A stretch of DNA of 64,000 nucleotides, taken from positions 1 through 64,000 of the forward strand of contig WACJ01000391.1 in assembly GCA_008973525.1 (NCBI GenBank). Direction: 5' to 3'. Below, one piece after another: positions 12,001 through 22,780 of this stretch. The translations under genes were made by a program, and so were the position numbers. This stretch comes from Stenopsyche tienmushanensis (taxonomy: Eukaryota; Arthropoda; Insecta; Trichoptera; Stenopsychidae). A model generated the notes under the pieces. It saw nothing but the letters and a program-made list of their open reading frames with translations, made no database searches and was not told where the DNA came from. The stretch's first letter is position 1, and each line of letters opens with the position of its first letter.

Positions 12001-13988
12001 AATACTTGTATTAAATACAATTTATTATTTAGGGTCAATTGCTACGATTATGTTGTACCTCAGTGTCCATTCGGTGGATTTAAACAATCGGGCGCTGGAC
12101 GCGAATTGTAAGTTATATGATGAATTAGATATATTTTTAAATATGGTATCGCTAATTTAAAACTTGTTTTATAGGGGCGAGGATTCGTTGAAGGAATATA
12201 CGGAGGTAAAGACAATTACCATCAAACTTCCCGGAAAGAATTAAACTTTTTTATCGCATCAAGAACCAATCTTCTCTTCAATATGTAAAGAAATTAAATT
12301 AAACTCTTTAAAGTCATGTAAAATACATTACATTTCAATACATTAATATATTTATTTCATTATATCACCTTAAATATATAGAAATATATATATATTAATC
12401 TCAAACTATCAATTTAGTTAATTAGAAATATCCTCGTATTCTCAGGAACGATGTCTACACCCAAAAAAAGGATGATCCTTTATAACAAGATTGCGTAAAA
12501 CTTACCAACTATCTTATGCTGAGGTTCCGTTAAATGGTTTGAGATCATCCCGCATATGTGAGCTCCCAACGAATGTCCAACGCAAGTTGTCATACGCGAT
12601 AGAGCGCCTTCGTAAGTCAATCTCGAATATAATTGCGCTGCACACTGTCCAACCAATCTACGTGAAAATGAATGCAGTCATTGTTTCTATTTTATTTCTA
12701 AAGGATCTCAGCGTTTGTGATATTTAAATGATACTAACTTGGTGTTTGATAGTGCCGATAGATAACAGGGAAACTTTGTGAGAGGCGACCAATCGACGGT
12801 GAAAACATTATAATCCCCTCGATGAATATATGCTGAAATTCACAAGAGTCTTCATTAATATAACATATAACGATGTTTAGGATGATGATAAAATAATTTA
12901 AATCGTACCGTCTCTAATATAACTCATGGGATGTTTGCCTTCGGTTCCGTTGAATCCGTGAATTATGATGACGTTCTTTCTGGCCGGATTCCATCCTTTA
13001 TCGTATAGCGAACGCTTTTCCATCATGTCGATCTTTTGCTTCATCGGATGCTCCCTGCATCACACCTAACATATTTAACTTCAAACAATATTACTCACTA
13101 CTTAAACATCGTACGCATTCATTACGTTGCAATATTTTAATGAAAGTCATCAAAACAACATCAAATCAACCCTCTGGATGCTAAACAATCAAACAAGTAC
13201 AACAAAAGAAAAACGAGTTAATAACAACGGAAAAATTGTTCAAACGTCGTGGATGTAAAATGTGTCCATTTTTTAAAATGTTGCTAAATAACGTTTGCAT
13301 AGCACATTTATCTTCCGCTGTTAAAAATGTGTGTCACCGTATTTTTTTGTGTTCTTAATGTTTTAACTAAACAATATCGACACAACGCCGTACTTATGAT
13401 GTATTTTAACGATATATCATGACTCTGTGAGACCATAACTTTCGCCATTCAATAGACACGAGACAAAATGTCCATTTAACAAATGCAATTTCACTATTAT
13501 GCTCACCTTCATTGTTGCGCATGCTCGCTTATTTGTCATGCTATATGACCGTTCAAAGATATTTATTTTTTAGATCAATACAATGGAATTCTACGTTGTG
13601 AGCGTTTTGTTATTTTGTAGAACAATTTCAGCGGTTTTTCACCCGTGTGACGCTTTAAAATGTTCATTTGGATCGTTTTATTTGTAAATGCAATACCTGG
13701 TATGACGTATATTTCGGGCAATCTTGTTTAAAAAAATATCTTTTTGGGACGTTTGTTACGTTATGGCATCACAAACAAATTAATAACGATATTAACGAAC
13801 AAAATTACAAAATATTTCCAAATGTTTTGATATTTTTCATTGGAAAACTTTTGAAAAGCGTCGAAAAATATTTACTTACGGAGTGTACATATAGAATGAG
13901 ATGTCACTATCGGGACAATCATAATGTTTCTTCAGAACGCATCTCCAATAACGAAGATCCATGGCATTCCAGAATACACAATTGCTGA
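44..13988 (-). CDS. Pancreatic-type lipase / phospholipase A1-like gene, partial, five exons
   Basis: Exons on the minus strand, in coding order: 13988-13880, 13054-12909, 12832-12739, 12657-12506 and 235-44. All junctions are GT-AG and the phases agree, giving about 231 codons. The protein has the N-terminal cysteine-containing segment of insect neutral lipases, then [10 protein letters not shown] (oxyanion-hole region), YNVFTVDW, the nucleophile motif [17 protein letters not shown] with the catalytic Asp, and [20 protein letters not shown]. The Asp motif is split by the intron: G at the end of the fourth exon, the rest in the fifth. Such enzymes are secreted and cut ester bonds of triacylglycerols or phospholipids. 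The signal-peptide exon was not found upstream (right), and the catalytic His exon lies beyond the left edge. The last intron (236-12505) holds the whole aldehyde dehydrogenase gene on the other strand. No frame break is visible. Whether it is a true lipase or a phospholipase A1 cannot be told. Confidence 0.85.
821..1262 (+). mobile_element. Helitron-like sequence, two diverged head segments
   Basis: It begins TCAATGTTGTTTG after an A, and has GCGCTGCCATACCG and CTTGCGGAAATAACATAGGC, as in the compact copy at 19923-20084. A second, more diverged head segment starts near 1010 (CATCCGATTGCGATGAAAC). The tail GTGGCATTGCAACGCATGCC is at about 1242-1262. A clean CTAG terminus was not found here. 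Confidence 0.55.
1960..2440 (-). mobile_element. piggyBac-like transposase relic
   Basis: The reverse strand reads in several frames as piggyBac-type transposase pieces: a [24 protein letters not shown] block, then [13 protein letters not shown], then [16 protein letters not shown]. Stops and shifts separate them, so it is dead. The element limits are not resolved. The assignment rests on block order and wording against the family and is moderate. Confidence 0.5.
2556..3190. repeat. Interspersed repeat shared with 17300-17470
   Basis: TTTCATGAATTTCTTAAG at about 2612 and the segment running through CAGATCAATATGCGCCAACA (about 3090) recur at 17356 and 17431. In the second place they lie almost side by side, whereas here about 400 bases separate them. 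Neither copy codes for a recognised protein. Confidence 0.5.
3278..3660 (+). mobile_element. mariner 5' end and broken transposase
   Basis: After a TA, the sequence TTAGGTTGGGGAATAAGTTC is a typical mariner terminal repeat. Downstream, frames at 3341-3523 and 3510-3620 give decayed transposase ([19 protein letters not shown]-type block). The right end is replaced at about 3640 by an unrelated coding-like fragment. Confidence 0.65.
3640..4060 (+). mobile_element. Fragment of a repeat-associated protein with an [10 protein letters not shown] motif
   Basis: The frame ending at 3983 contains [20 protein letters not shown] followed by NANECFN and a C-terminal VENTDEARI. This pattern matches a protein family that is repetitive in arthropod genomes and usually reads GKTQNxNESFN. 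I cannot name its superfamily with certainty. The fragment is fused in frame behind mariner sequence and stops at 3983; the homology seems to run on, broken, to about 4060. Confidence 0.45.
4688..4750. repeat. Inverted repeat centred on TTAA
   Basis: CGATATATCGTCGTCGG on the left and CCAACGACGATATATCG on the right flank GCGCTGGTTAACC. The TTAA centre would suit a piggyBac-type target or end, but no complete element could be delimited. Confidence 0.45.
5197..5690 (+). mobile_element. Deleted mariner with 5' terminal repeat
   Basis: TTAGGGTGACCCAAAAGTAT follows a TA dinucleotide. The broken transposase N-terminus follows, with [12 protein letters not shown] and, near 5590, LGSHWDNLK. The same GSHWD wording appears in the minus-strand copy at 24.8-25.5 kb, so the two belong to one subfamily. 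No catalytic region remains. Confidence 0.65.
5700..8000. other. AT-rich stretch, nothing recognised
   Basis: This belongs to the large lipase intron and is the upstream flank of ALDH. I see only short chance frames and A/T runs; no exon, RNA gene or clear repeat end was found. Confidence 0.5.
8008..8047 (+). promoter_or_regulatory. Candidate core promoter of the aldehyde dehydrogenase gene
   Basis: TATATAA at 8008-8014 is followed about 30 bases later by CCAGTTAGT, close to the arthropod initiator TCAGT. This places a likely transcription start near 8041 and a 5' leader of about 45 bases before the ATG at 8086. It is inferred from spacing and motif only. Confidence 0.45.
8086..12244 (+). 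CDS. Aldehyde dehydrogenase, cytosolic ALDH1/retinal-dehydrogenase type
   Basis: Eleven exons: 8086-8115, 9617-9721, 9804-10071, 10174-10290, 10367-10554, 10629-10731, 11318-11502, 11571-11735, 11806-11963, 12033-12107 and 12175-12244. The phases join to 488 codons including the stop (487 aa), the usual ALDH1/2 length. The enzyme oxidises aldehydes with NAD+. Visible motifs are the Rossmann-side PWNYP, KPAEQTP, the FTGSTVVG turn, the general base Glu in LELGGKSP, the nucleophile Cys in [16 protein letters not shown] and the C-terminal PFGGFKQSG. It starts [10 protein letters not shown] and lacks a mitochondrial presequence, so a cytosolic enzyme is likely. Its substrate (retinal or another aldehyde) is not determined. 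Intron 1 is 1.5 kb and intron 6 carries a mariner relic. The gene lies inside a lipase intron on the opposite strand. Confidence 0.95.
10763..11233 (-). mobile_element. Internally deleted mariner relic in ALDH intron 6
   Basis: The ends match as short inverted repeats, CGAGGGTAG at the left and CTACCCTCG at the right, with TA before the left end and TG after the right. Between them the minus strand (10820-11077) encodes a broken mariner transposase with the block [15 protein letters not shown] and the block VETCVHH, a decayed form of the usual DETWIHH. It is non-coding and sits within the host intron. Confidence 0.75.
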
Positions 13989-14204
13989 CTGCGAACAAAA
14001 AAATATAAATAAAAGTGGTTTTTTTAATATACATAATTGATTGCATTGAAACGGTTAGCCATAATTATTTTTAACAAGTTTTGGGAACATTTCCATCGCT
14101 AAGCCTTCGAATTGCATTTCAAAAGCTAACGAAGGTATGAAATGCCTGTGGCGAGTATCTAACATCATTTTTTTTTTAAAAAGTTAAAAAAATTTACATA
14201 CATA

Positions 14205-15245
14205 ATGACTTACATAATTTGGACATGAGAAAGCTGTGCGCAAGATGGGTGCCGCGTTTGCTTACAATGAAACAAAAACAGCTGATATGATAATGTTTTA
14301 ATTGAGTGTTTGCCGATGTTTCACAGCAATAAGGCCGAGTTTTTGCATCACTGACCCGGCTGTTTATCGGTCCCGCTATTCATTCGGGACCATGCCAATC
14401 CGTTCAACATAAGTGCCCAGCAAAGGGCAAAACTTAAATTTAATATCAATGTCCGCAAGGTCACGCTCATTCTTAACTTTGAGTGGCTACTTACACTCTG
14501 AGAACGAGGGAGAAATTAGCTATATTTGGGACTTAAAACTAAAAAACTAGCTAAGATAGAAGCATAAATTAGTGAAATAGATAAATATATAGTGTTTATG
14601 GGTGGGAGGAAGTCTAGTCGCGATCTCATTTTATACGAACCACATGTGTAAGTTAGCCTCTGAAGGAGCCTCCATGATCGTACAGATCATAAAAAATGTC
14701 ACAAAACGTCTTTAAAGAGGACGGAGTGGCAACAAGATCTGTATGTCCAATCGGTCCGCTTTTCGGACCGCTGGTACGACGAATGAGCGCCACGCGATCA
14801 GACCCCATACCTGAACGTATCTACAGAACGATTACCAACTCTAATTACAAAACGAAGTTGAAAGAAAAAAGTCCGAAGAAGATGAATCGGGTGAGTTGTT
14901 TAAATTTTACAATCGGTCGAAAATATTGTTGTCTTTATTTTATTGCCGGCTGGGTCGATTCAATGTTTAAGCTTAAACGTAAAAAAGAGGGATTAAATAA
15001 CTTAGTATATATTATAAAAATGGACAAAGTCAATCAGTGTTGATTCGTGTAAATTAGAATGCTCAAGTAAAATAAAAACCATATGCAACTCTCGACCGAG
15101 TCGGTATTCTGTGTTTTGCACTCCGTTGTTACGGCCCCGTGTTCTTGCCTAGCGTTCGGTCTTCAGTGGACTATGCTGGGAGGCGGAAATATACAAACGT
15201 CATCATTTCAATTCATACCTGGATCAATTCGTTTGGTGACAACAG
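14205..15245 (-). repeat. Composite repeat: mariner fragment plus LINE 3' segment (copy 1)
   Basis: From the left it holds a plus-strand mariner fragment (AARWVPRLL-type block at about 14240), then a minus-strand LINE 3' segment (14585-14850) with the repeat core CGGTCCGCTTTTCGGACCG. It continues through ACAATCGGTCGAAAATATTG (about 14909) and a segment with GTTCGGTCTTCAGTGGACTA (about 15155). The same order recurs at 23.5-24.75 kb. Confidence 0.65.
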
Positions 15246-15399
15246 CAACACATCGAAAACGTATTCGACTCACTTTTAAATTATGTTTGGCCTCCATCAC
15301 ATCGTTTATAATTAATGTATTTTTTAAAGCTCCCAATAATCGACTTAAAACGATATGATGCTGGCTGAGTATTAAATCACGTAAACTCCCTGAATTTCG

Positions 15400-15870
15400 T
15401 TTTTCACTTTGTTATTTTTGTTGGACAGGAGACTTCCTATATTTTCTCCCGTCCAGATTCAGAGAAATCCAGATAGAGATGGATGAATGGTTAGGCACCG
15501 CCTGAGATGTCGGCGAGTTGTCCCGGATCACTGGACGTCTCAGTTCTAGGGCCAGATTTAGGGCCTCGTTATTTAGGTTTGGACTTTCAACAACTTCGGA
15601 GTGTTCATGCGGAGATCCGTACATGAACGCAAACTATGTTCTGTGGGCGTGTTCGGGCATGGCTTCCGATCGCGAGGCGTTCCTTCGTTGTATCAGTGGT
15701 CCGAAATTCGGTCCGGTTGGACACGGAAGCCTTGTGGCCACTCCCTCTAAATTTAGGACATTTAGGGCTCTTTGTAAAAGTTTTGGGGGAAAATGTATCC
15801 CCGGGGCTTTCTACAATCTCCATCGGGTCGTAGAGGCCCTTCCTTGCGACCGATAGCAATTAGTGGGTTC
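15400..15870 (+). mobile_element. 3' end of a non-LTR retrotransposon (R1/I-like)
   Basis: The frame at 15518-15856 reads as the C-terminus of a LINE ORF2: RARFRASLFRFGL, then the zinc-knuckle-like CSCGDPYMNANYVLWAC, then SDREAFLRCISGPKFGPVGH. It ends in a stop at 15854-15856. This is the most informative copy of a repeat that recurs, 5'-truncated, at least ten times in the window. Confidence 0.7.
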
Positions 15871-16032
15871 GCACTCTTTTTTTTTTCGGGGCCGCAAGTG
15901 AGACTCAAAACTCTTTCCTACCCTATACAACATATATTTATATAATTATTTTCATCTATTTAATTTTTAAGCAGTTTTCATCTATATATTTATCCTAGCC
16001 TAAGAATCTCAAAGTAAAATTAGAATCTTTAA

Positions 16033-16270
16033 CTAGCTTCTGTTGTTGTTATATTCGTCCCAAAGATTATGCTTATGCCGTACTAATGAAGTGCTTTTAT
16101 ATTCACAATACTTTTCCATATGATTCGTACCGTCTAGTAATAAATGATTTGGGCGTGAGCAGCCCATATACAGCTGTCCATATGAGAAGCATGCACGCAT
16201 ACCCTGTGTGTTTCTGTTCTTTGTTGATGCTCGCACCGGAGACTGCACACGTTTCAATTCGAATAGCATA
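16033..16270 (-). mobile_element. Helitron helicase C-terminal fragment
   Basis: The minus-strand frame contains ACFSYGQLYMGCSR, matching the C-terminal motif of Rep/Helicase proteins of Helitrons (usually CFSHGQLYVACSR). The frame breaks on both sides, so only a scrap of an autonomous element is left. Confidence 0.55.
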
Positions 16271-16489
16271 TCAGTCGGAATTATTGGGACACAACTTCTT
16301 CTTCTTGAAATTTTTCAATTCAAACTGTAGCTCCGATGATATAATTCATGATTTTTTTTCAGTAAAACCCTGGTACCGTTGCTACATGTTGTGGTGGATT
16401 TATGTTTCAGAGAAGAATTATAGGCACGCCAATTTTCAGTGTTAAAATGTGTCATTTAATCAATGCCATTATATACAATTCATGTCAAA

Positions 16490-17280
16490 AAGCAACTATT
16501 TGAATTTTATCGCGCTGATTTGGCCCAAAAAGAATCCTTCATGGAAAGATATTTGACTCTGAACTGAAATGAAGCCTATTTTGAGGCAAAAGATAAATCG
16601 TTCTACACCGAGACCATGTTAATTAAAATTAATATGGAATATTACCACAGCGTTTATATTAGTATCCCGTGACATAAAAAATGATTTTCATTGAAACTAA
16701 TTATTCATGGATGAGCTTTTAAGCCATCACTTGCCAAAGGGCAACTTTAATGCAGCCGCATTGACACTCGGCTTTCATGCTTTTAAATTATAGGTTTGAA
16801 TTGTAAACAGAGTCGTGTGTTCAATCAAAAAACAGTTTCAAAACAGGTTTCGTGTCGGTCGGGAACCGTTGCATTTTAACTGGGATTACACGCAAATGAA
16901 AAATGACACCTTACGGTGGAATAGTGGAAAAACGACCGGTTCATTCGCCTGTAAATAAATGTCAGCATGCATGTCCGATGGTGCTTCTAAATGGCCAATT
17001 TATGTTCCAAAACTACCCAATCGGAATGCGAAGGTCTTATTTCAAGGCGTGATTTAATACGGCGCTCTTCCTATATTTATTTAGGATCATCCAAATGTGA
17101 TGCCTTAAATGCTTTCTCGAGTTGTGTGACATGTAGCGATCAATTTGATTCAATTGTGGTCATAAAAAGTCACTCAACGTCGATTGGTATTGCTCAGCAT
17201 TCACAATAACAGCATTTGTGATAGTAAGGTATTGGAACTATGTGAAGAATCAAAAAGTCTACGATACAATAAGCTCTTTT
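16490..17280 (-). mobile_element. Tc1/mariner-superfamily relic
   Basis: The reverse strand shows VNAEQYQSTLSDFL, PQLNQIDRYM and further right-to-left blocks (NWPFRS, LQANEPV) that resemble an insect Tc-like transposase, split by stops. The catalytic DGATCH-type block is lost. The limits are approximate. Confidence 0.45.
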
Positions 17281-17299
17281 GAAGGCACCACTAAAATTT

Positions 17300-17470
17300 C
17301 GTTTCAATCTATTAGCTGATTTAATAATTATATCAACCTTATGTAATAAATAGTTTCATGAATTTCTTAAGTAAACGCATAGTGCATAACAAATCGATAG
17401 TTGCTATGCTTTGTTTACCTCAGCAATCGCCAGATCAAGATGCGCCAACATTTGTTAAACGGGATTTCGG
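17300..17470. repeat. Second copy of the 2.6-3.2 kb repeat
   Basis: TTTCATGAATTTCTTAAG and CGCCAGATCAAGATGCGCCA occur here within 100 bases. The copy at 2556-3190 has them about 480 bases apart, so one copy has gained or lost internal sequence. Confidence 0.5.
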
Positions 17471-17626
17471 AATTGCATTTGACCATCCCGGGATCCGGGG
17501 ATCGAGATTTTCAATAGTTTAAGATATAAGTCCATTTGTTTAATATAAAAAATAGCTTGAAGACGAAAGCAAAGCTGAAAATGCACGCTCAGCCTCCACA
17601 CTCGTTGGAGGTATCGTCATCAGATA

Positions 17627-18900
17627 TTAGAGGTATTATAAATGAATGTCGTTTTTTAAATGAAAGATTTAAATTCTCATATTTTTTTTATTTTGAATAA
17701 TATTTTACATAATATAATTTCCATCACTAGAAATAACCCTCCTCCACCTATCTGGCAACATTTTGTTGCCTCTTTCATAAAACATCATCGGCTTTGAATC
17801 GAAATAATCTTTTAACCCTTTTTTTATATCATCGTATGTTTTATAATTTTTACCGTCCAAATAGTGCTGCATGGACCTAAAGAGATGATAATCCGAAGGA
17901 GCGATGTCTGGTGAATACGGAGGATGTCAAATTACCTTCCATCCAAGGCTGTCAATTTTTTCCCGCGTTATTTTTGCAGTATGGGGGCGAGTTTTGTCAT
18001 TCTGTAAAAACACTTGTCTTCGATTCACGAGAGAGGGTCGTTTTTTTTTAATTTCTGCCGTTAAACGGTCTAATTTCTCACAATAAACTTTTGCATTTAT
18101 TGTTTGCCGGGTTTAAGAGTTTCGAAATTAATAATTCCCTTGCTGTCCCACCAAACAGACAAAAGAACCTTTTTTGTCGTGAATCCGGGCTTCGGGGTTG
18201 GTTTTGCTACCTGCCCCTTCGATAGCCATTGATTTTTGCATCCGTGGTTAGAGTACAGCACCCATTTCTCATCTCCAGTTATTAAATCATTTAAAAACAG
18301 TGTTTCGGATTCCTTTTTCAATAAATCTTCGCATGCGTGTATGCGCTCGCCCAGATTCTCTTCGCTTAGCGCGTGCGGTACCCATCTTTCTTTTCTCCAC
18401 GTCTTCCCGATTTTTTAAAAATGTTTTTTTACACTCGACCATGAGCATCCAAGTTTGTCCTCAATTTTTTCTATAGAAGCCGTAGGATCACTTTCAATTT
18501 CAGCAGTCAGTATGGCGGGAGCCACCTCACATGGTCTTCCACTTCCAGGGCTATTCTTCAGATCAAAATTTCCAGATCGAAATTTTTTAAACCATCTTTG
18601 ACACTTGCGAACATCTAAAATATCACCCAGTATGCCACAAATATTTTTAGTGGCAACCACTGCAGTTTTTTCTTGATAAAATGATAAAGCATTGAATAAC
18701 GGAAAAATTCTTCGTTCGGCGAAAATTGATTCATTGTAAAATGGGTTGTTAAATTTGAATTTAACAAACCACAATTTATTCTTGACAAGTATGGTCACCG
18801 AAAGAGCATAAAACACGACGTGAAAAAGCAACAGCCGAAGCACAACTAACCCTCGAAAACGGTCAACAATAGAAACGACATTCATTTTTACTACCTCTAA
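17627..18900 (-). mobile_element. mariner element with both ends, dead transposase
   Basis: The terminal inverted repeats of about 28 bp begin TTAGAGGTATTATAAATGAA at the left, and the right end read in reverse begins TTAGAGGTAGTAAAAATGAA. Both are flanked by TA. The 1274-bp length is normal for mariner. On the minus strand the transposase starts near 18742 (MNQFSPNEEF) and shows the HTH block with CQRWFKKFRSGNFDL, then TGDEKWVLYSNH, an LLSVWWDSKG block, and a decayed HTAKITREKIDSLGW-type region with a YHLFRSMQHYLDG block. Frameshifts (one near the A run of FIKKK) and stops make it inactive. Confidence 0.9.
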
Positions 18901-19124
18901 TATTTAAATGCTAGTTCGAATTGATGACCGCGTGAGCCCCCATTTTCGTATAACACCACCAATGTGACTGATAAATTCCTTCCTGCTGAGATACGGACTA
19001 AAATTTGCTAATTTCCCGACAAATTATTTATTTCCGTCGCTACAGATGAATAATTACATACTATAATACTTTGATGTGATTCGTAATTATATTACGGAGG
19101 AATACAAAAAATCTGAACCCCGCA

Positions 19125-19205
19125 TCTATTATATTTCATATCGGTATTCCCATTATTAGAGTCGAGGTGTAGTAAATACATCACCGGTAGGGAAAGGTTA
19201 ATATA
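19125..19205. repeat. Short repeat shared with 23655-23728
   Basis: TTTCATATCGGTATTCCCAT, a GAGTCGAG block and GGAAAGGTTA match a segment inserted in the mariner relic at 23.6 kb with few differences. Its family is unknown. Confidence 0.5.
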
Positions 19206-19922
19206 ACAATTTGAAAAACATATATGCACTGTATATATGTATACATATATTAGACAGTTACTGCCCCTAGGTGTCCGCCTAAGTTCACCAATTAGCAGTT
19301 ACGCCACTGTTTCCAAGCGTCAAGTTTTCGACGGGAATGTCTTGATTTAGTATCCTTCATCGTGCTAGTGAGGTAAACAATTTTTGATAGATAAAAATTT
19401 AAATTCCGATTTTTTCGGGATTACATTTACTAAACCCGGGATTCATGAGCACGTATGGATTGTGGAGTGTCTAGGCGTCGCATTTGGATGGCCCTTTATC
19501 TTGCAGCGAAGAAGCCGCCGCGGAAATCAGATGTGATCAAATACACAATAAAAATGTATGTGATAAATCAGCGTTTGGGGCTTAAAATTGCTATCTGGGC
19601 AGAGGCGAGTAATTTGCGCCCCTCGGCCATCGTTTACCGTGTATTTTACGATGATGTAACTCTTTTTAACGGCCGTGTAATTAATTTTGACCACTGGAAT
19701 TTTTACCCGATAAGACGACAAATGTATGTAATTTGGAGTCAAAAATTCTAATATCTGGTCTTTATCTGGAGGCATTTATGACCAATTTTGGTTTTACGGT
19801 AATTTATGATACCGTTAGAACGCACGCGATATGCGTATTTGAACTTATCACGATTATTATATTGTCTGGAATTTAGAAGACTAGAATGCATAGCAGCAAT
19901 CGATAACATTTTTTATTAAATA

Positions 19923-20084
19923 CTAGTTATTACCCGGCAAGCGTTGCAATGCCACGTCTCAAACAAAAAATATTTCTACTATGCCTATGTTATTTCCGCA
20001 AGTGTAAACAATAAGTTGACAAAGTTTTATCGCAATCGGATGAACGGTATGGCAGCGCATTAAATATGGACAAACAAACATTGA
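19923..20084 (-). mobile_element. Compact 162-bp Helitron-like element
   Basis: Read on the minus strand it begins TCAATGTTTGTTTG after an A and ends GCCGGGTAATAACTAG before a T, the A/T target and TC...CTAG ends of Helitrons. A GGCA/TGCC pair that could form a short hairpin lies about 12 bases before the end. It has no coding capacity. A partial second head lies directly to its right (20085-20185). Confidence 0.65.
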
Positions 20085-20189
20085 TTTTTATTCATTAGAC
20101 TATGCCTTTGTTACTTGCGCAATCCTTAGCAATAAATGGACGAAGTTTTATCGCAATCTGATAAACGGTATGGCAGCGCATTATAAACG

Positions 20190-20640
20190 AAAAAAAAAAG
20201 AACAAAAAGCCCTAAAAGTGGCCACAAGGTTTGTATGTCCAATCGGTCCGCTTTTCGAACCGCTGATATGACGAATGAGCGGCTCGCGATCGGATGCCAT
20301 ACCTGAACATAACGATAACGAAGAAAAGAGGAATTAGTCAACTTAGTATATATTATAAAAACGAACAGAATCAATCAGTGTTGGTTCATGTAAAGTAGAA
20401 TAGTTGAGTAAAATAAAAACCATGTGCAACTCTCGATCGTGTCGGTATTCTTGTTTTGCGCCTCAAGCCTAGTTGCGCCCGTGGCGGGCATCTGCTTTAT
20501 CACCGCCTTGTTACGACCCTGCGTACTTGCTTAGTATTCGGTCTTCAGTGGACTATGCTGGGATGCGGAAATATACAAACGTCATCATTTCAATTCATAC
20601 CTGGATCAATTCGTTTGGTGTACAAACAAATGTTGTAACC
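20190..20640 (-). repeat. LINE 3' segment of the composite repeat family (copy 2)
   Basis: The core (CGGTCCGCTTTTCGAACCG at about 20244) is followed by the segment with GTTCGGTCTTCAGTGGACTA at about 20537. The order is as in copy 1, but without the mariner part. Confidence 0.6.
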
Positions 20641-22780
20641 TTACTTTCTGGAAGATACTATTTGATATTTGAATGTTATCTCATTATCAGGATATAAGAT
20701 GTTATTTTTAATTGAATCATTTCATTTCATTATATCCGAATTGATCATCCGCGATTGTTTCATACTAATGCTTGATACTTTACTGCGTTTTGCATCAATG
20801 AGTAAAAGATGTTCTGCGAACTTTCTACTTCCAGATGCATAACTTCTTTTAAAGCAGAACTCGTTTTTATGACCGACCTTGCATTAATTTCTCAATATTA
20901 TTATTTTCATCATCATGAGCCATGCAAACCCATTGTATATATTTTTTCATAAGGCGCGCAAATGGTTCAAATGAATATTTCCAATTTAACTGGTTCATTC
21001 TGTACAATGGTTTTATTGTAGATGCTAAAATGATTTTCAACGCGTGGATTAATGCAATAAGAACACCAAGATTGTAAAGAATGACTTTCTTCGGTTAAAA
21101 AAAAAATGATGTATCCACAAGTTGACACAGTTATTTATGAACTTTAATTTGAAAAAAACATTTGATAAAAGAATAAATTATTTGTCGTTTTTTTTAATTT
21201 CATTCTGATTGTGTTCTATTTTAAAATAGAGAAACAATTAAAAAAACGAACGAACGTTCAATTTTGGCGTGATGAAATAATTTCACGGTGAATCGACGCA
21301 CATTTTAAGAACGAATTTATTTTTTTCTACGCTTTTTTGCGGCCAAAAGTGGCGCATAGTTAATGGTCGCAAATTTGCGCCTTTAAATCCGTTTTTTTAA
21401 AGCTTTCAAAATGATGTTTTAACTTTGAGGTTAACCCGAATATCATGCGATTGAAAGATTTCGCTCGATGTACATCCTCGAAACGGGTATTAAATGCGAT
21501 TTCGTTGTAAAAGATAAATGACACATTTCGCATTTGAAGCCTCGATCTTCCAAATTGATATACGTTGGAGGTCACAAATGATTTATATTATGAATTAAGC
21601 TTGCCCTTGCAGCAAAATCAGTTTCGCACTGTTTTTGACCTCGTCTTCTTTGCAAATCTTTTTTTTAATATCAAACAAACAAACGTTTAAAGAGCTCCAT
21701 TTTTATCGAAAGACTTTATGACTTCATACTTATCAATAAATGTATCTTTAGACTCTTAACTATTGACTAATTTAAATAATAATGGTTTTATAATATTCAG
21801 TTAACTATAATTTATTTTTAATTTGACAATATATTACGATACCGGTAAGATGTATGCGAGATGATGCATTTAAATGATGAGACTTTTAAACTATTTTTAC
21901 TTATTGTCAATGGTCTAAATAATTTGTATGAGGTTATGTTTGACGTTTTACCGGCATAGCGTACATTATTTATTTAATAAGGATTAAATCTATTGATATA
22001 ATGAAGTAAGTGAAATGATTGCGTGATTATTCCATAAAATAATTGCTGCATATTTCAAATAGTTTCGCCACTTATTGGAAAATTGTGTGCGTGTGACTGT
22101 AAATGATTAATAAATGTATTCATGCATATAAAAAATACAATTAGGGTGAAACGGTGAATTTGACAGCATTTTAATGTTTTTAAAAGCGCGCATCAATCAT
22201 AACAAAAAATATTCCAGCCATGCTTATAAATATTATTTTATTCTAATATTTAACATAATAATAATAATTTAATGTTTGGCACAAATCTGTCATTCGTTAG
22301 TGCAATTTTAATTTATAGCATGTCATCCGCTATGATAAATTTTAACCGATCTCTTTTTTTTTGTAAATTTTAAATTTCGTAATATTTGCATTGTCATCAT
22401 TATTCAATAAATTTCTGATAAATTATAGTGCGTTTTCAATTTATAAAAATGATACGATCGTCGCATAACTTTGTTAACAAGATTACTATCAGGCAATATA
22501 AATTGAAAAAACTTGTTAAGTCAATAAAAGTATTTTTGTGATAAGTCTGACGTTTAGGGATGCAACACCTCAAAAAGTGTTGCTATATCAAATATAAATG
22601 TCTTTCAAATTTAAATACGAACATTGAACGCTTTTAATAAAATAAATTGTTTAAAATATTTTTTTAATAACACATACCTTGAAAATAAATAATCCATAAG
22701 AAGACACAGTTAAAATAATTTGACCACATCTTTAAAGCAACTCTTTTAGTATACACTATTGGCAATTATTAATAATATTA
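20640..22780. other. AT-rich intergenic sequence, nothing recognised
   Basis: Only short chance frames were seen. At 22975-22992 there is an 18-bp perfect palindrome, TTGCAGTTGCAACTGCAA, without further context. Confidence 0.4.

Noticed and set aside
12491..12727. 78-codon plus-strand frame
   Set aside because: Antisense to the lipase exon carrying GHSLG.
13668..13988. 106-codon plus-strand frame
   Set aside because: Shadow of the first visible lipase exon, which reads on the minus strand with clear homology and splice sites.
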